Assembly: GCF_023509015.1 (NCBI RefSeq) | Contig: NZ_CP094975.1 | Location: 2,365,501 to 2,429,500, forward strand | Direction of reading: 5' to 3' | From: Pseudomonas abieticivorans | GTDB lineage: Bacteria > Pseudomonadota > Gammaproteobacteria > Pseudomonadales > Pseudomonadaceae | Length of the DNA: 64,000 nucleotides | Shown here: in pieces, positions 18,851 to 27,415 of the stretch | How positions within the stretch are numbered: position 1 is the stretch's first letter | Layout of the letters: the number at the start of each line of letters is the position of its first letter | The notes under the pieces: model-generated | Told to the model about the DNA's origin: nothing | What the model saw: the letters and a program-made list of their open reading frames with translations, nothing else | Database searches by the model: none | Translations under genes and position numbers: made by a program

Positions 18851-18879
18851 GCTGTTAGTGAATCGTTTCAGCTAACAGC
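18851..18879 (-). promoter_or_regulatory. Inverted repeat containing a Cra/LacI-type operator before the DUF4432 gene
   Basis: GCTGTTAG and CTAACAGC flank TGAATCGTTTCA, giving 12-bp arms with a one-base bulge. The core matches the general LacI/GalR operator pattern and closely resembles E. coli Cra sites. It lies 31 bases upstream of the DUF4432 ATG and 36 bases after the amidase stop. A role as transcript hairpin is the alternative, but no T-run follows. Confidence 0.45.
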
Positions 18880-18915
18880 CAGTCTAGCCTGCTTCCAATA
18901 ATTTGTAAGTGCTTG

Positions 18916-20250
18916 CTACACCCTGCTCAACAACCAGCCATCGCGTCCACGTGCGGCAATCACCTGCAAGCCAATGGGCATGCCGTTCACACATCCTGCC
19001 GGCAAGCTGATGGCCGGCAAACCGGTGACGTTCCAGGCACTGGTCAGGCTCAGCACCGCGCTGCGTACCGGTTCTGCCCGCCCCTGCACAATGACGTCGC
19101 GCTGATCCAGTTGCGGCGCAGTGATGGGCAGCGTTGGCATCACCAACACGTCGTAGTGCTCGAACAGCGCCGCCATGTCGACAACCAACTGCGCCTGGTC
19201 GCGAACAGCGCGAATGTATTCCCAGCCGCGGACCTCTGCAGACAGGTGCAAGCGCTCACGCACTTCTGGGTCAAAAAGCTCCGGGGCTTGGCGGATTCGC
19301 TCGGCATGCACCTCATAAGCCTCGGCTCGCTGCAAGGCCGTCATGCTTGATTGCAAGCGCGGCACCAGCGCTTCGATTTCGCTGACCATCGCCGGCGCTT
19401 GCCCAAAGTGCGCCACAGCCTGGCGCCAAACCGCATCACGAACCGCCGCATCGATGGGCCCAAATACCTCGGGGGGCACCCAACCAACCCGCAAGGGCTC
19501 AACGCTTGAATCGGGCAAAGCCTGCGTATCGCTGAGCACCCGGAACAACAGTGCGGCATCTGCCACGTTGTTCGCGATGGGCCCCACATGGTCCAGGCTG
19601 CTCGCCAGGGCAAACACACCGTCCACCGGTACAGCGCCGAAACTCGGCTTGAAGCCCACGGCGCCGCAAAAGGCCGAGGGGATCCTGATAGACCCGCCGG
19701 TGTCAGTGCCCACCGCCAGCGGTACCATGCCCGCCGCCACCGCGCAGGCACTGCCGGCACTCGAACCACCGGTCATGGCAGTGCTATCCCACGGGTTTCG
19801 CGCGGCGCCCTGCAACGAGCGATCGCCGGTGGGCCCGTACGCAAATTCATGGGTCAGGGTCTTGCCCACGATGATCGCCCCTGCCTCGCGCAGGCGCGTC
19901 ACACACAGCGCGTCGCGCTCAGGCTGATGGCCGGCAAAGTGTGCGGAGCCATAAGTAGTGGGCATGTCGGCGGTGTCGATATTGTCTTTCACGGCCACCG
20001 GAATGCCATGCAGGGGCCCGGCATCCCGGCCGTGGGCCAATGCCAGGTCGGCGGCCGCCGCGTTGCGCAAGGCGCCTTCGGCATCCACGTGCACAAAGGC
20101 GTTCAACCTGGGGTTCAAGCGCGCGATGCTGTCCAGCGCAGCCTGAACCAAGCGTACACAACTTGTCTCGCCTGCTCGCAGGCGGCGCCCCAAGTCTGCC
20201 ACGTCAGTGTTGACGAAGAAGCCTGCATCCATGGGTAGAGATGTATTCAT
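18916..20250 (-). CDS. Amidase (amidase-signature family)
   Basis: A 444-residue amidase-signature hydrolase. The Ser-cisSer-Lys triad is in place: Lys in GIPVAVKDNID, and the serines in MTGGSSAGSACAVAAG followed by GTDTGGSIRIPSAFCG. These enzymes hydrolyse amides in the cytoplasm; close relatives include AtzF/AtzE-type and GatA-like proteins, but there is no GatB/GatC here, so it is not the tRNA amidotransferase. The start overlaps the MFS gene stop (ATGA type, 4 bases), so the transporter and enzyme are coupled and probably import and cleave one substrate. Substrate unknown. Confidence 0.9.
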   Translation of the reverse strand: MNTSLPMDAGFFVNTDVADLGRRLRAGETSCVRLVQAALDSIARLNPRLNAFVHVDAEGALRNAAAADLALAHGRDAGPLHGIPVAVKDNIDTADMPTTYGSAHFAGHQPERDALCVTRLREAGAIIVGKTLTHEFAYGPTGDRSLQGAARNPWDSTAMTGGSSAGSACAVAAGMVPLAVGTDTGGSIRIPSAFCGAVGFKPSFGAVPVDGVFALASSLDHVGPIANNVADAALLFRVLSDTQALPDSSVEPLRVGWVPPEVFGPIDAAVRDAVWRQAVAHFGQAPAMVSEIEALVPRLQSSMTALQRAEAYEVHAERIRQAPELFDPEVRERLHLSAEVRGWEYIRAVRDQAQLVVDMAALFEHYDVLVMPTLPITAPQLDQRDVIVQGRAEPVRSAVLSLTSAWNVTGLPAISLPAGCVNGMPIGLQVIAARGRDGWLLSRV

Positions 20251-21581
20251 ACGGCTTGCTCATTCAAATGGGCTTTAGGACCTGGCACCTGGCGCACACC
20301 CGGTCGAACCATCAGCATCGCGGCCATGCCAATAGCGGTGGCCACTGCAGCAGCGACGAACATCGAGGAATAGCCGTAATGCACGGTCAGATAACCGGTC
20401 AGAGTGGGCGCGATAAAAGAGGCGGTGTTGGCAATGAAATGGGTCAGGCCGCTGTAGGTGCCGGTGCGATTGGCCGGCGAGCTGTCGATGATCACAGCCC
20501 AGTAAACCGAGTTGGGCAGCGAGTTCAGCGCGTTGGCCAGGGTCATCAAGGCAATCACGCCCCAGATGGTCTGTGCCTGCGACACCAGGATGAAGCACAA
20601 CGTGGTCAGCAGCAGGCAGCTCGCGGCCAACCAGCTGCGCGCCACCACCAGACTGCCGGTACGTCGCAGCAACTTGTCTGACAGACGGCCGCCCAGTAGT
20701 ACCGTGAAACAGGCACCGGTCCAGGGGATCATGCCCATGTACCAAAGGGACGACAGGTTGTACTGGAACTGGTCCTGCAGGTACTTGGGCGTCCAGCTCA
20801 ACAGCAGGAACGTCACGTACACGAACGAAAAGTAACCGATGGCATTGAGTACCAGGTTACGGTTCTGGAAAAAGCTCCACCACGGCAGCACGTCGGTCGA
20901 TTCGACCTGCTTGGCCTCCCCCCGCTCAGCGCGCAAATAGGCAAGCTCCTCAGGGCTGACACGCGGGTTCTGATCGGGCCGGTCGGTGAAGCGGCGCATG
21001 AAAAACAACAGCAGCGCCAGGCTGGCTACCCCCAGGATGACGAACATGCTGCGCCAGTCACCAGTGAGTGTTTGCAAGCCGACGGCGATCGGTGCGGTCA
21101 ATAGCGCACCCAATGGCGTGCTGAGCAACCCCACGGACACGACGAACCCGCGCTCCTTGGGCGTCGCCCAATTGGCCACGCTTTTGTTGATGACCGAGTA
21201 CGCCGGCCCTTCGGCAAACCCGAACAGGATGCGAATAGTGGCAAAGCCTGCGATAGCCGACCCACCCAACATGGCCAAGCCAAAGTCGCCAGCAAATGCG
21301 GTAGCGATTTCAAACAGCGACCAGGTGGCCCCGGCGATGAACCAGACCTTGCGCGGGCCGAAGCGGTCGGCCAGCACACCCCCGCACAGCGCGCCAAGGA
21401 TGTAGCCATAACCGAAATAGCCTAGCACCGAACCCCAGGCGCCCTTGTCGAAGCCGTATTCGGCAGTGACGCTGGCGGCGGCATAGGCAATCGCACCCCG
21501 GTCGATGTAGTTGAGCAAGGCCATCAACATGATCAGGAAAAAGATGTAGTAGCGGTAACGCGCAACGGATGAGCTCTTCAT
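20247..21581 (-). CDS. MFS transporter, anion:cation symporter-like
   Basis: Major facilitator protein of 444 residues with about 12 helices. The N-terminal half carries DRGAIAYAAASV, and the loop 2-3 motif appears as GGVLADRFGPRKV, both typical of the ACS branch that carries organic anions such as sugar acids. The start at 21581 (MKSSSVARYRYY) is chosen over an upstream one because GAGGG sits 6 bases before it. It is the first gene of a two-gene unit with the amidase and diverges from a LacI-type regulator. The spacer contains a perfect palindromic operator. Confidence 0.9.
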   Translation of the reverse strand: MKSSSVARYRYYIFFLIMLMALLNYIDRGAIAYAAASVTAEYGFDKGAWGSVLGYFGYGYILGALCGGVLADRFGPRKVWFIAGATWSLFEIATAFAGDFGLAMLGGSAIAGFATIRILFGFAEGPAYSVINKSVANWATPKERGFVVSVGLLSTPLGALLTAPIAVGLQTLTGDWRSMFVILGVASLALLLFFMRRFTDRPDQNPRVSPEELAYLRAERGEAKQVESTDVLPWWSFFQNRNLVLNAIGYFSFVYVTFLLLSWTPKYLQDQFQYNLSSLWYMGMIPWTGACFTVLLGGRLSDKLLRRTGSLVVARSWLAASCLLLTTLCFILVSQAQTIWGVIALMTLANALNSLPNSVYWAVIIDSSPANRTGTYSGLTHFIANTASFIAPTLTGYLTVHYGYSSMFVAAAVATAIGMAAMLMVRPGVRQVPGPKAHLNEQAV

Positions 21582-21677
21582 GGCGACCCTCAGAATGCAG
21601 AATTTTGGCAGAGGAATGGCTGGGCCCAAGGGAACCAACCTAGCGTTATTGTTATTTTTGGCGTCTTTTGAAGAACA

Positions 21678-21695
21678 AACCCAAACGTTTGGGTT
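21678..21695. promoter_or_regulatory. LacI-type operator, perfect 18-bp palindrome
   Basis: AACCCAAACGTTTGGGTT, a perfect palindrome with the central CG expected of LacI/GalR operators. It lies 97 bases upstream of the MFS ATG and 124 before the lacI-type gene in their shared spacer, so it probably controls both. Confidence 0.8.
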
Positions 21696-21722
21696 AACCG
21701 AATCTAAAAGCCCAATCCAATT

Positions 21723-21740
21723 TAGTCAATCGTTTGGGTA
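21723..21740. promoter_or_regulatory. Second, imperfect LacI-type operator
   Basis: One intact half-site CGTTTGGGT with a degenerate left half (GTCAAT); its centre is 45 bases from the perfect palindrome at 21678-21695. Two phased sites would allow cooperative binding or looping. Confidence 0.55.
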
Positions 21741-21818
21741 GACGAAAATTCATTTAGATTCGGCGACTGTCGGAAAAAGTGCGAAAATCACCGTTTTACT
21801 GCCAATCGAATCTCGCGC

Positions 21819-22865
21819 ATGGCCAGCAGCAACCGCCCCGTCACCCTCAAATCCATGGCCGCGACCTTGAGCGTGGATATTTCCACCGTGTCGCGGGTGC
21901 TCAATGGCGATGCGAAAATGGCCAGCAAGGCGGCCTCAGCCGAGGTGGTGCAACGCATTCGCCAGTTGGCCGAGGAGCTGGACTATCGCCCCAATGCCCA
22001 GGCCGCCAGCCTGAAAACCCGGCGCAGCAAAGAGTTGGGGGTGCTGATGCCAAAACTCTCCGACCTGGTAATGGCAACTATCTACGAGGGCATTGACGAG
22101 GCGGCGGACGAAGCCGGCTATGTCACATTCGTGTCCAATACCGTCGACAACCCGTCCCGCCAGCAGGAGCGCGCCGAACGTGCATTGCGCCATCAAGTGG
22201 CGGGCCTGCTGATCAGCGACTCCCACGTGGGAAGCGAGCAACCGCTGCTGGACAAGCTGGCCGGGAAAAATATCCCCTACGTGTTGGTGTGCCGCACCCA
22301 CCCGGAGCATTTGAGCGTAGGCTGCGACGACGTGCTGGGGGGCCGGCTGGTCGCGCAGCATCTGTTCGAGTCAGGGCACCGCCATGTCGCGGTATTGGCC
22401 GGTGAACGCCACGCCTCCACGGGTGTAGACCGCACGCGCGGGTTCGTGGAGTTCTACCGCGAGCAAGGCTGCGAGATTGCCCCCGAGCTGATCCTGCCGG
22501 GGGCTTTCGATACGTTGGCGGGCCGCGATGCGGGCGAACACCTGCTGCGCAGCCATCAGGCACAAGGTCGCGCATTGCCCACGGCGATTTTCGCCGTCAA
22601 CGATTTCCTCGCCATCGGCCTGATGGGCGCCCTACGCGATCACGGGCTGGAAGTTGGTCGTGACATTGCCGTAGTCGGCTACAACGACACGCCCTTGGCC
22701 GCGCAGTTGCCCATCGCCTTGAGCAGCATCGCCGTGCCCATGCGCCAGATGGGCCGCGAGGCCGTGCATATGCTGATGGCGCGCCTGGCCGGCAAACCGG
22801 TGCAGTCAATCCTCTACAAACCGGTGCTGCATGTGCGCGCCAGCAGTGCCAAGCGCATTGGCTGA
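21819..22865 (+). CDS. LacI/GalR-family transcriptional regulator
   Basis: A 348-residue repressor. The N-terminal helix-turn-helix and hinge are clear (TLKSMAATLSVDISTVSRVLNGDAK, then RRSKELGVLMP), followed by a periplasmic-binding-protein-like effector domain with PTAIFAVNDFLAIGLMGALRDHGLEVG. It is divergent from the MFS-amidase pair, and their 237-base spacer holds two LacI-type operators, so these genes are its likely target and it is probably autoregulated. The inducer is unknown. No strong ribosome-binding site is visible before the ATG at 21819. Confidence 0.92.
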   Translation: MASSNRPVTLKSMAATLSVDISTVSRVLNGDAKMASKAASAEVVQRIRQLAEELDYRPNAQAASLKTRRSKELGVLMPKLSDLVMATIYEGIDEAADEAGYVTFVSNTVDNPSRQQERAERALRHQVAGLLISDSHVGSEQPLLDKLAGKNIPYVLVCRTHPEHLSVGCDDVLGGRLVAQHLFESGHRHVAVLAGERHASTGVDRTRGFVEFYREQGCEIAPELILPGAFDTLAGRDAGEHLLRSHQAQGRALPTAIFAVNDFLAIGLMGALRDHGLEVGRDIAVVGYNDTPLAAQLPIALSSIAVPMRQMGREAVHMLMARLAGKPVQSILYKPVLHVRASSAKRIG

Positions 22866-22953
22866 CAGCAATACTTCTCTCTGCCCCTTGTAACGGCTGC
22901 GCTTTGCCTAGAATCTGAGCATCGTCGGCGCAGCGCCGCCCTTGGAGCGCGTC

Positions 22954-24384
22954 ATGTTCAGCCTCATTGACAACCATCCCTTGCTGGTCGGCACCGCCTT
23001 TTTGTTGCTGGACATCGCGGTCTGGCATGGCGTGCCGCCCGAGCAACGCGTTGCCCGCTTGCTGGCGCGCATCAGCGCTTTTGTGTTGTTCAGCTGGGTA
23101 CTGATTTCGGCTGGCCTGAGCCCGCTGCAACCGGCACCCTGGCCCGATGACCTGGCGCTTAACCTGATGGCGACGATCCTCGAGATCATCTGGTGGTTGT
23201 TTGCCGCACGCTTGCTCACGGTGGTCATCGGCACCCTGCTTATCCAGCGCAACGGCCACACCGGCCGGCTATTGCAGGATGTGATCGGGGCGGCGATCTT
23301 CCTGGTCGCCATCGTCGGGGCGGCCGCCTATGTGATGCAACTGCCGGTCAAGGGCCTGCTGGCCACGTCCGGGGCGATGGCGATCGTGGTCGGCCTGGCG
23401 CTGCAAAGCACGCTCAGTGACGTGTTCTCCGGGATCGTGCTCAACACCACCAAGCCCTACCAGATCGATGACTGGATTTCGATTGATGGAACCGAAGGCA
23501 AGGTCATCGACATCGACTGGCGCGCCACCCGCCTGCTGACCAGCCAAAGCAGCCTGGTGGTGATCCCCAATTCGGTGGCGGCCAAGGCCAAGATCATCAA
23601 CCTGAGCCGCCCGGCAAACGTGCATGGCGTCAGCATCCTGATCCAGGTGCCCACCCAGGTTCGCCCGCAGCGGGTACTCGACGCCTTGGACAGGGCCCTG
23701 CAAGGCACCTCGGCGTTGATGATTTCACCGCGCCCGAAGGTGTCGGTAAAAAGCGCCAGCGTTGAGTTCATGGAGTACGAGGCCTGCGGCTTCATCAACA
23801 CCATGGAGAACAAGGGCGAGGTCCGCAACCTGCTGTTCGACCTGGCCCATCGGCACCTGGAAGCCGCAGGCGTGGTGTGGAACAGCGACATCGCCAACCA
23901 GCCGTGGACACGTCAACGCACCTTGCTCGAAGAGGTAAAGGTATTCCGCTCGCTGAGCAGTGAAGACAAGGACCAACTGAGCCTGAAGATGCTGCCGGTG
24001 GAGTACCCGGCGGGCCAGGTGATACTGGCCTTGGGCGCGGTTTCCGAGCATTTGCTGATCATTGGCACTGGCGTGGTATCGGCACTCATCCCCAGCAACG
24101 GCGCCCTGGTGGAGGCCGGCAGGATGGGCCCGGGGGAGATCATGGGCGAAGAGAACATCATCACCGAAGGCACTTCGGAGGCGGAGTTCCGCACCCTCAC
24201 CACCTGCATTCTGTTCCGTATCGACAAGGAAGCGATTCGCGCCGGGGTAGAGCAGCGCAGCGAAGTCAAAGCAGCGCTGACCAAGTTGCAGCACTACCGG
24301 CAGCGGGCGAGCCAGTCGTTGTTACTGCAAAAACCCGCAGAGATAAAGCGCGGCGGGTTTCTCAATTGGCTGCACAAAAAATAG
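22954..24384 (+). CDS. MscS-like mechanosensitive channel with C-terminal CAP-like domain
   Basis: A 476-residue inner-membrane protein. About four hydrophobic helices occupy residues 1-150. The MscS pore and beta domain follow (ATSGAMAIVVGLALQSTLSDVFSG, then YQIDDWISIDGTEGKVIDIDWRAT). A cyclic-nucleotide-binding-like domain covers about 318-450 (VFRSLSSEDKDQLS to RIDKEAIRAG). This is the bCNG architecture, in which ligand binding gates the pore. The phosphate-binding loop reads GEIMGEENIITEGTSEAEFR: where CAP has Arg-Ser, this protein has Glu-Ala, so cAMP binding is doubtful. Start ATG at 22954, with GGAG 6 bases upstream. Confidence 0.88.
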   Translation: MFSLIDNHPLLVGTAFLLLDIAVWHGVPPEQRVARLLARISAFVLFSWVLISAGLSPLQPAPWPDDLALNLMATILEIIWWLFAARLLTVVIGTLLIQRNGHTGRLLQDVIGAAIFLVAIVGAAAYVMQLPVKGLLATSGAMAIVVGLALQSTLSDVFSGIVLNTTKPYQIDDWISIDGTEGKVIDIDWRATRLLTSQSSLVVIPNSVAAKAKIINLSRPANVHGVSILIQVPTQVRPQRVLDALDRALQGTSALMISPRPKVSVKSASVEFMEYEACGFINTMENKGEVRNLLFDLAHRHLEAAGVVWNSDIANQPWTRQRTLLEEVKVFRSLSSEDKDQLSLKMLPVEYPAGQVILALGAVSEHLLIIGTGVVSALIPSNGALVEAGRMGPGEIMGEENIITEGTSEAEFRTLTTCILFRIDKEAIRAGVEQRSEVKAALTKLQHYRQRASQSLLLQKPAEIKRGGFLNWLHKK

Positions 24385-24395
24385 CGGCGCTTGCC

Positions 24396-24449
24396 TCGCG
24401 AATAAATTCGCCCCTGCACAACCCGTGTAGAAGCGGATTTATCCGCGAA
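24396..24449. repeat. Inverted pair of REP elements (REPIN-type)
   Basis: TCGCGAATAAATTCGCCCCT (24396-24415) and its inverted relative AAGCGGATTTATCCGCGAA (24431-24449), facing each other across a short spacer between the convergent channel and amaA genes. Confidence 0.75.
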
Positions 24450-24455
24450 GGGATT

Positions 24456-25742
24456 TCAAAGTACCACCCGCAAGCACTGCCCCGCGTGATACAGCGAAAA
24501 GCCCGTCTCGTAAAACCCCGTACGCAACGCCGAGCCCGATACCGGCTTGTTCGGTGAGAACGGTATCGGCAAACCATCACGCGAATCAGTGAGCAGGTAA
24601 TCCGCCAGCGCCTTGCCGATCACTGTACCCGTGGTATTGCCGCGTCCGTTGTAGCCGGTCACCGAAACGATCCCGGGTGCCGGCTCGAACAGGCGCATCA
24701 AGTGGTCTGGGGTAAAGTCGATGCAGCCGGTCCAGTGCATCTCCCACTCAACCTTGCCCAGTTTCGGGAAGTAATGGCTCTGGATGCGGTCGGCCCAACT
24801 GCGCACGAACCACGCCGGTTTGTTATCGAGCCGGCCCAGGCTGCCCAGCAACAAACGCCCGGCATCGTCACGGCGGATGCTGCTGAGCACCGTGCGGGTA
24901 TCCCAGGAGCCTTGGCCGTGCCTGAGCACATCATCTGCGCCAGCACCACTGAGTGGCTTGGAGGCCACCTGATAGTAGTAACCACGGAAAAAATTGCGCT
25001 GCAGGTCGGTCCAGTCGCCCTCGGTGTACGCGCCTGTTGAAATCACCACTTTCTGCGCGCTGACCGCGCCCTTGGCGGTTTTTACCAACCAGCCATCGCC
25101 GTCGCGTTGCAACCCCTGCACCGGCGAATGCTGGAACAATTGCCCGCCCAGGCGCACCACGGCCGCTGCCAACCCTTGGGTATACGCCATGGGGTTGATG
25201 GTGCCGGCGCGATGGTCGAGCAAGGCCGCAGCGATCTTGTCGGTTCCGCAGTACTCCTCGCAGCGTGCACCGTCGAGCAGCTCTACATGAGCGCCGCGCC
25301 GACTCCACTGCTCGTGACGGGCTTGCAGGTCGGTCACCCCGGCGGTGTTGTGAGCCATGTGCAGCGTGCCTTGGTTATGCGCCTGGCACTGGATGCCCAG
25401 GCGCTCAGCCAAGGCGAACACCGCCGCCGGGGCCTCGCCCAGCAGGGTATTCAAGCGGCTGCCTTGCTTGACGCCCAACGTGGCTTCGACATCATCGGGG
25501 CGGATCCAGGTACCGGCGTTCACCAGCCCCACGTTGCGCCCCGAACCACCATGGCCCACTTGATGCGACTCCAGCACGACCACGCGCTTGCCCTGCTCGA
25601 GCAACTGCAGGGCGGCGCACAAGCCGGTGATGCCGCCGCCGATCACGCAGGCATCGGCACTGATTGAACTGGCCAATGCCGCCGCCGAAGACGGCTGCGG
25701 CGTAAGGTGTTCCCAAAGACATTCCTGACGCAATTGAGTCAT
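24456..25742 (-). CDS. amaA: L-pipecolate oxidase AmaA (FAD-dependent)
   Basis: A DadA/glycine-oxidase-like flavoenzyme of 428 residues that oxidises L-pipecolate to delta-1-piperideine-6-carboxylate in D-lysine catabolism. The FAD dinucleotide motif is ADACVIGGGITGLCAALQLLE with acceptor Glu in VVVLES, and the C-terminal GYNGRGNTTGTVIGK loop closes the flavin site. Length and context (amaB directly upstream, LysR and hglS beyond) match the P. putida lysine cluster. The start at 25742 (MTQLRQECLWEHL) is chosen because the region upstream in the same frame is low-complexity and lacks homology. amaB stops 40 bases before it. Confidence 0.9.
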   Translation of the reverse strand: MTQLRQECLWEHLTPQPSSAAALASSISADACVIGGGITGLCAALQLLEQGKRVVVLESHQVGHGGSGRNVGLVNAGTWIRPDDVEATLGVKQGSRLNTLLGEAPAAVFALAERLGIQCQAHNQGTLHMAHNTAGVTDLQARHEQWSRRGAHVELLDGARCEEYCGTDKIAAALLDHRAGTINPMAYTQGLAAAVVRLGGQLFQHSPVQGLQRDGDGWLVKTAKGAVSAQKVVISTGAYTEGDWTDLQRNFFRGYYYQVASKPLSGAGADDVLRHGQGSWDTRTVLSSIRRDDAGRLLLGSLGRLDNKPAWFVRSWADRIQSHYFPKLGKVEWEMHWTGCIDFTPDHLMRLFEPAPGIVSVTGYNGRGNTTGTVIGKALADYLLTDSRDGLPIPFSPNKPVSGSALRTGFYETGFSLYHAGQCLRVVL

Positions 25743-25782
25743 GACTACAACCTTGCCAAACCAGAGGGAAGTGGGTGGAACC

Positions 25783-27273
25783 TCAGTCGAAGACGATGCC
25801 CTGGGCCAGCGGCAGTTCGCGGGAATAGTTGACGGTGTTGGTCTGCCGGCGCATGTAGGCCTTCCAGGCGTCGGAGCCCGACTCACGGCCACCACCGGTT
25901 TCCTTCTCGCCGCCGAATGCGCCGCCGATCTCGGCACCGCTGGTGCCTATGTTGACGTTGGCAATGCCACAGTCGCTGCCCGATGCACTTTGGAAGCGCT
26001 CGGCTTCGCGCAGGTCGGTGGTGAAGATGCACGATGACAAACCTTGCGGCACTTCGTTGTTCAGGCGCAGGGCGTCTTCAAACTCGTCGTAGGCCATGAT
26101 GTACAGGATCGGCGCGAAGGTCTCGTGGCGAACCACCTCGGTCTGGCCCGGCATTTGGGCGATGGCTGGGGTCACGTAGTAGGCATTCGGGTACTGGTCC
26201 TGCAATTGGCGCTCGCCGCCAAACACCTCGCCGCCTTCGTCACGGGCTTTGCCCAATGCGCCTTGCATGGCATCGAAAGAGGCCTTGTCGATCAGCGGGC
26301 CGACCAGGTTGTCCTTGCGTGGGTCGCCGATGCGCACCTTGGCATAGGCGGCCTTGACGCGTGCCACCACCTCATCCTTGATCGAGCTGTGCACGATCAC
26401 CCGGCGCAGGGTGGTGCAGCGCTGCCCGGCAGTGCCCACGGCACTGAACAGAATGCCGCGCACGGCCAGGTCCAGGTCGGCGCTTGGCGCAAGGATCATG
26501 GCGTTGTTGCCGCCCAGCTCCAGAATGCTGCGGCCAAAGCGTGCGGCGACGCGTGGGCCGACCTCCCGGCCCATGCGCGTGCTGCCGGTGGCACTGACCA
26601 GTGGCACCCGCGGGTCATCGACCAGGGCTTCGCCGGCTTCGCGATCACCAATGATCAGTTGGCACAGCCCTTGTGGGGCCTCGCCGAATTTCTTCAGGGC
26701 TTTCTCGAACAGCGCCTGGCAGGCCAGGGCAGTCAACGGGGTCTTCTCCGAGGGCTTCCACAACACGGCGTTACCGCACACCAGCGCCAGCGTGGTGTTC
26801 CACGCCCACACGGCCACCGGGAAGTTAAACGCGCTGATCACCCCGACCACGCCCAGCGGGTGCCAGGACTCACGCATGTGGTGGCCCGGGCGCTCGGAAG
26901 CAATGGTCAAACCATAAAGCTGGCGGGACAGGCCGACCGCGAAGTCGCAGATGTCGATCATTTCCTGCACTTCGCCCAGCCCTTCCTGGGTGATCTTGCC
27001 GGCTTCCACCGAAACCAGCTCGCCCAATTGCGCTTTGTGCTCACGCAGCACTTCGCCAAACAGGCGCACCAACTCACCGCGGCGCGGCGCCGGCACGTCG
27101 CGCCAGGCCAGGAAGGCTTGCTGGGCGACGTCGATCTTGCCCAGCACCTGGGTTTTCGATTCCAGGGTAACCGAGGCAATCTGGCTGCCATCGATGGGGG
27201 TATGAACGGGATGGTTGCCGTGGGTATAGGCGTTAGCCGGGACACCCAGGCCTTGAAGCAGTCCATCAACCAT
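25783..27273 (-). CDS. amaB: L-2-aminoadipate semialdehyde / piperideine-6-carboxylate dehydrogenase AmaB
   Basis: Aldehyde dehydrogenase of 496 residues that oxidises 2-aminoadipate semialdehyde to L-2-aminoadipate with NAD. Catalytic Cys lies in TAGQRCTTLRRV and the general-base Glu in ILELGGNNAMI; the coenzyme loop is VSATGSTRMGREVG. It starts at 27273 (MVDGLLQGLG), with AGGAGA 6 bases upstream; an in-frame start 5 codons earlier has no ribosome-binding site. First gene of amaB-amaA and divergent from a LysR gene across a 142-base spacer with an inverted-repeat operator. Confidence 0.93.
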   Translation of the reverse strand: MVDGLLQGLGVPANAYTHGNHPVHTPIDGSQIASVTLESKTQVLGKIDVAQQAFLAWRDVPAPRRGELVRLFGEVLREHKAQLGELVSVEAGKITQEGLGEVQEMIDICDFAVGLSRQLYGLTIASERPGHHMRESWHPLGVVGVISAFNFPVAVWAWNTTLALVCGNAVLWKPSEKTPLTALACQALFEKALKKFGEAPQGLCQLIIGDREAGEALVDDPRVPLVSATGSTRMGREVGPRVAARFGRSILELGGNNAMILAPSADLDLAVRGILFSAVGTAGQRCTTLRRVIVHSSIKDEVVARVKAAYAKVRIGDPRKDNLVGPLIDKASFDAMQGALGKARDEGGEVFGGERQLQDQYPNAYYVTPAIAQMPGQTEVVRHETFAPILYIMAYDEFEDALRLNNEVPQGLSSCIFTTDLREAERFQSASGSDCGIANVNIGTSGAEIGGAFGGEKETGGGRESGSDAWKAYMRRQTNTVNYSRELPLAQGIVFD

Positions 27274-27365
27274 TTTCTTCTCCTGCATACGATGAGTGGT
27301 TGTATTCGTTGAGTGGGATCAGTATTAATCCGCAGCCTCTTGCGCTACAAACGACCTTTATTCGC

Positions 27366-27392
27366 CACATCATTCCCGCTGGTAATGATGTG
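27366..27392. promoter_or_regulatory. LysR-type operator between amaB and its divergent regulator
   Basis: Perfect 9-bp inverted repeat CACATCATT/AATGATGTG with a 9-base spacer. It contains the LysR hallmark T-N11-A (T at 27373, A at 27385). It lies 23 bases before the LysR ATG and 93 before the amaB ATG. Confidence 0.75.
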
Positions 27393-27415
27393 CTTAGCTT
27401 TCCAGCGAGAACGAC

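Noticed and set aside
18916..20250. GatA subunit of the tRNA amidotransferase
   Set aside because: The fold and signature match, but no gatB or gatC is nearby and the gene overlaps a transporter, which points to a catabolic amidase.
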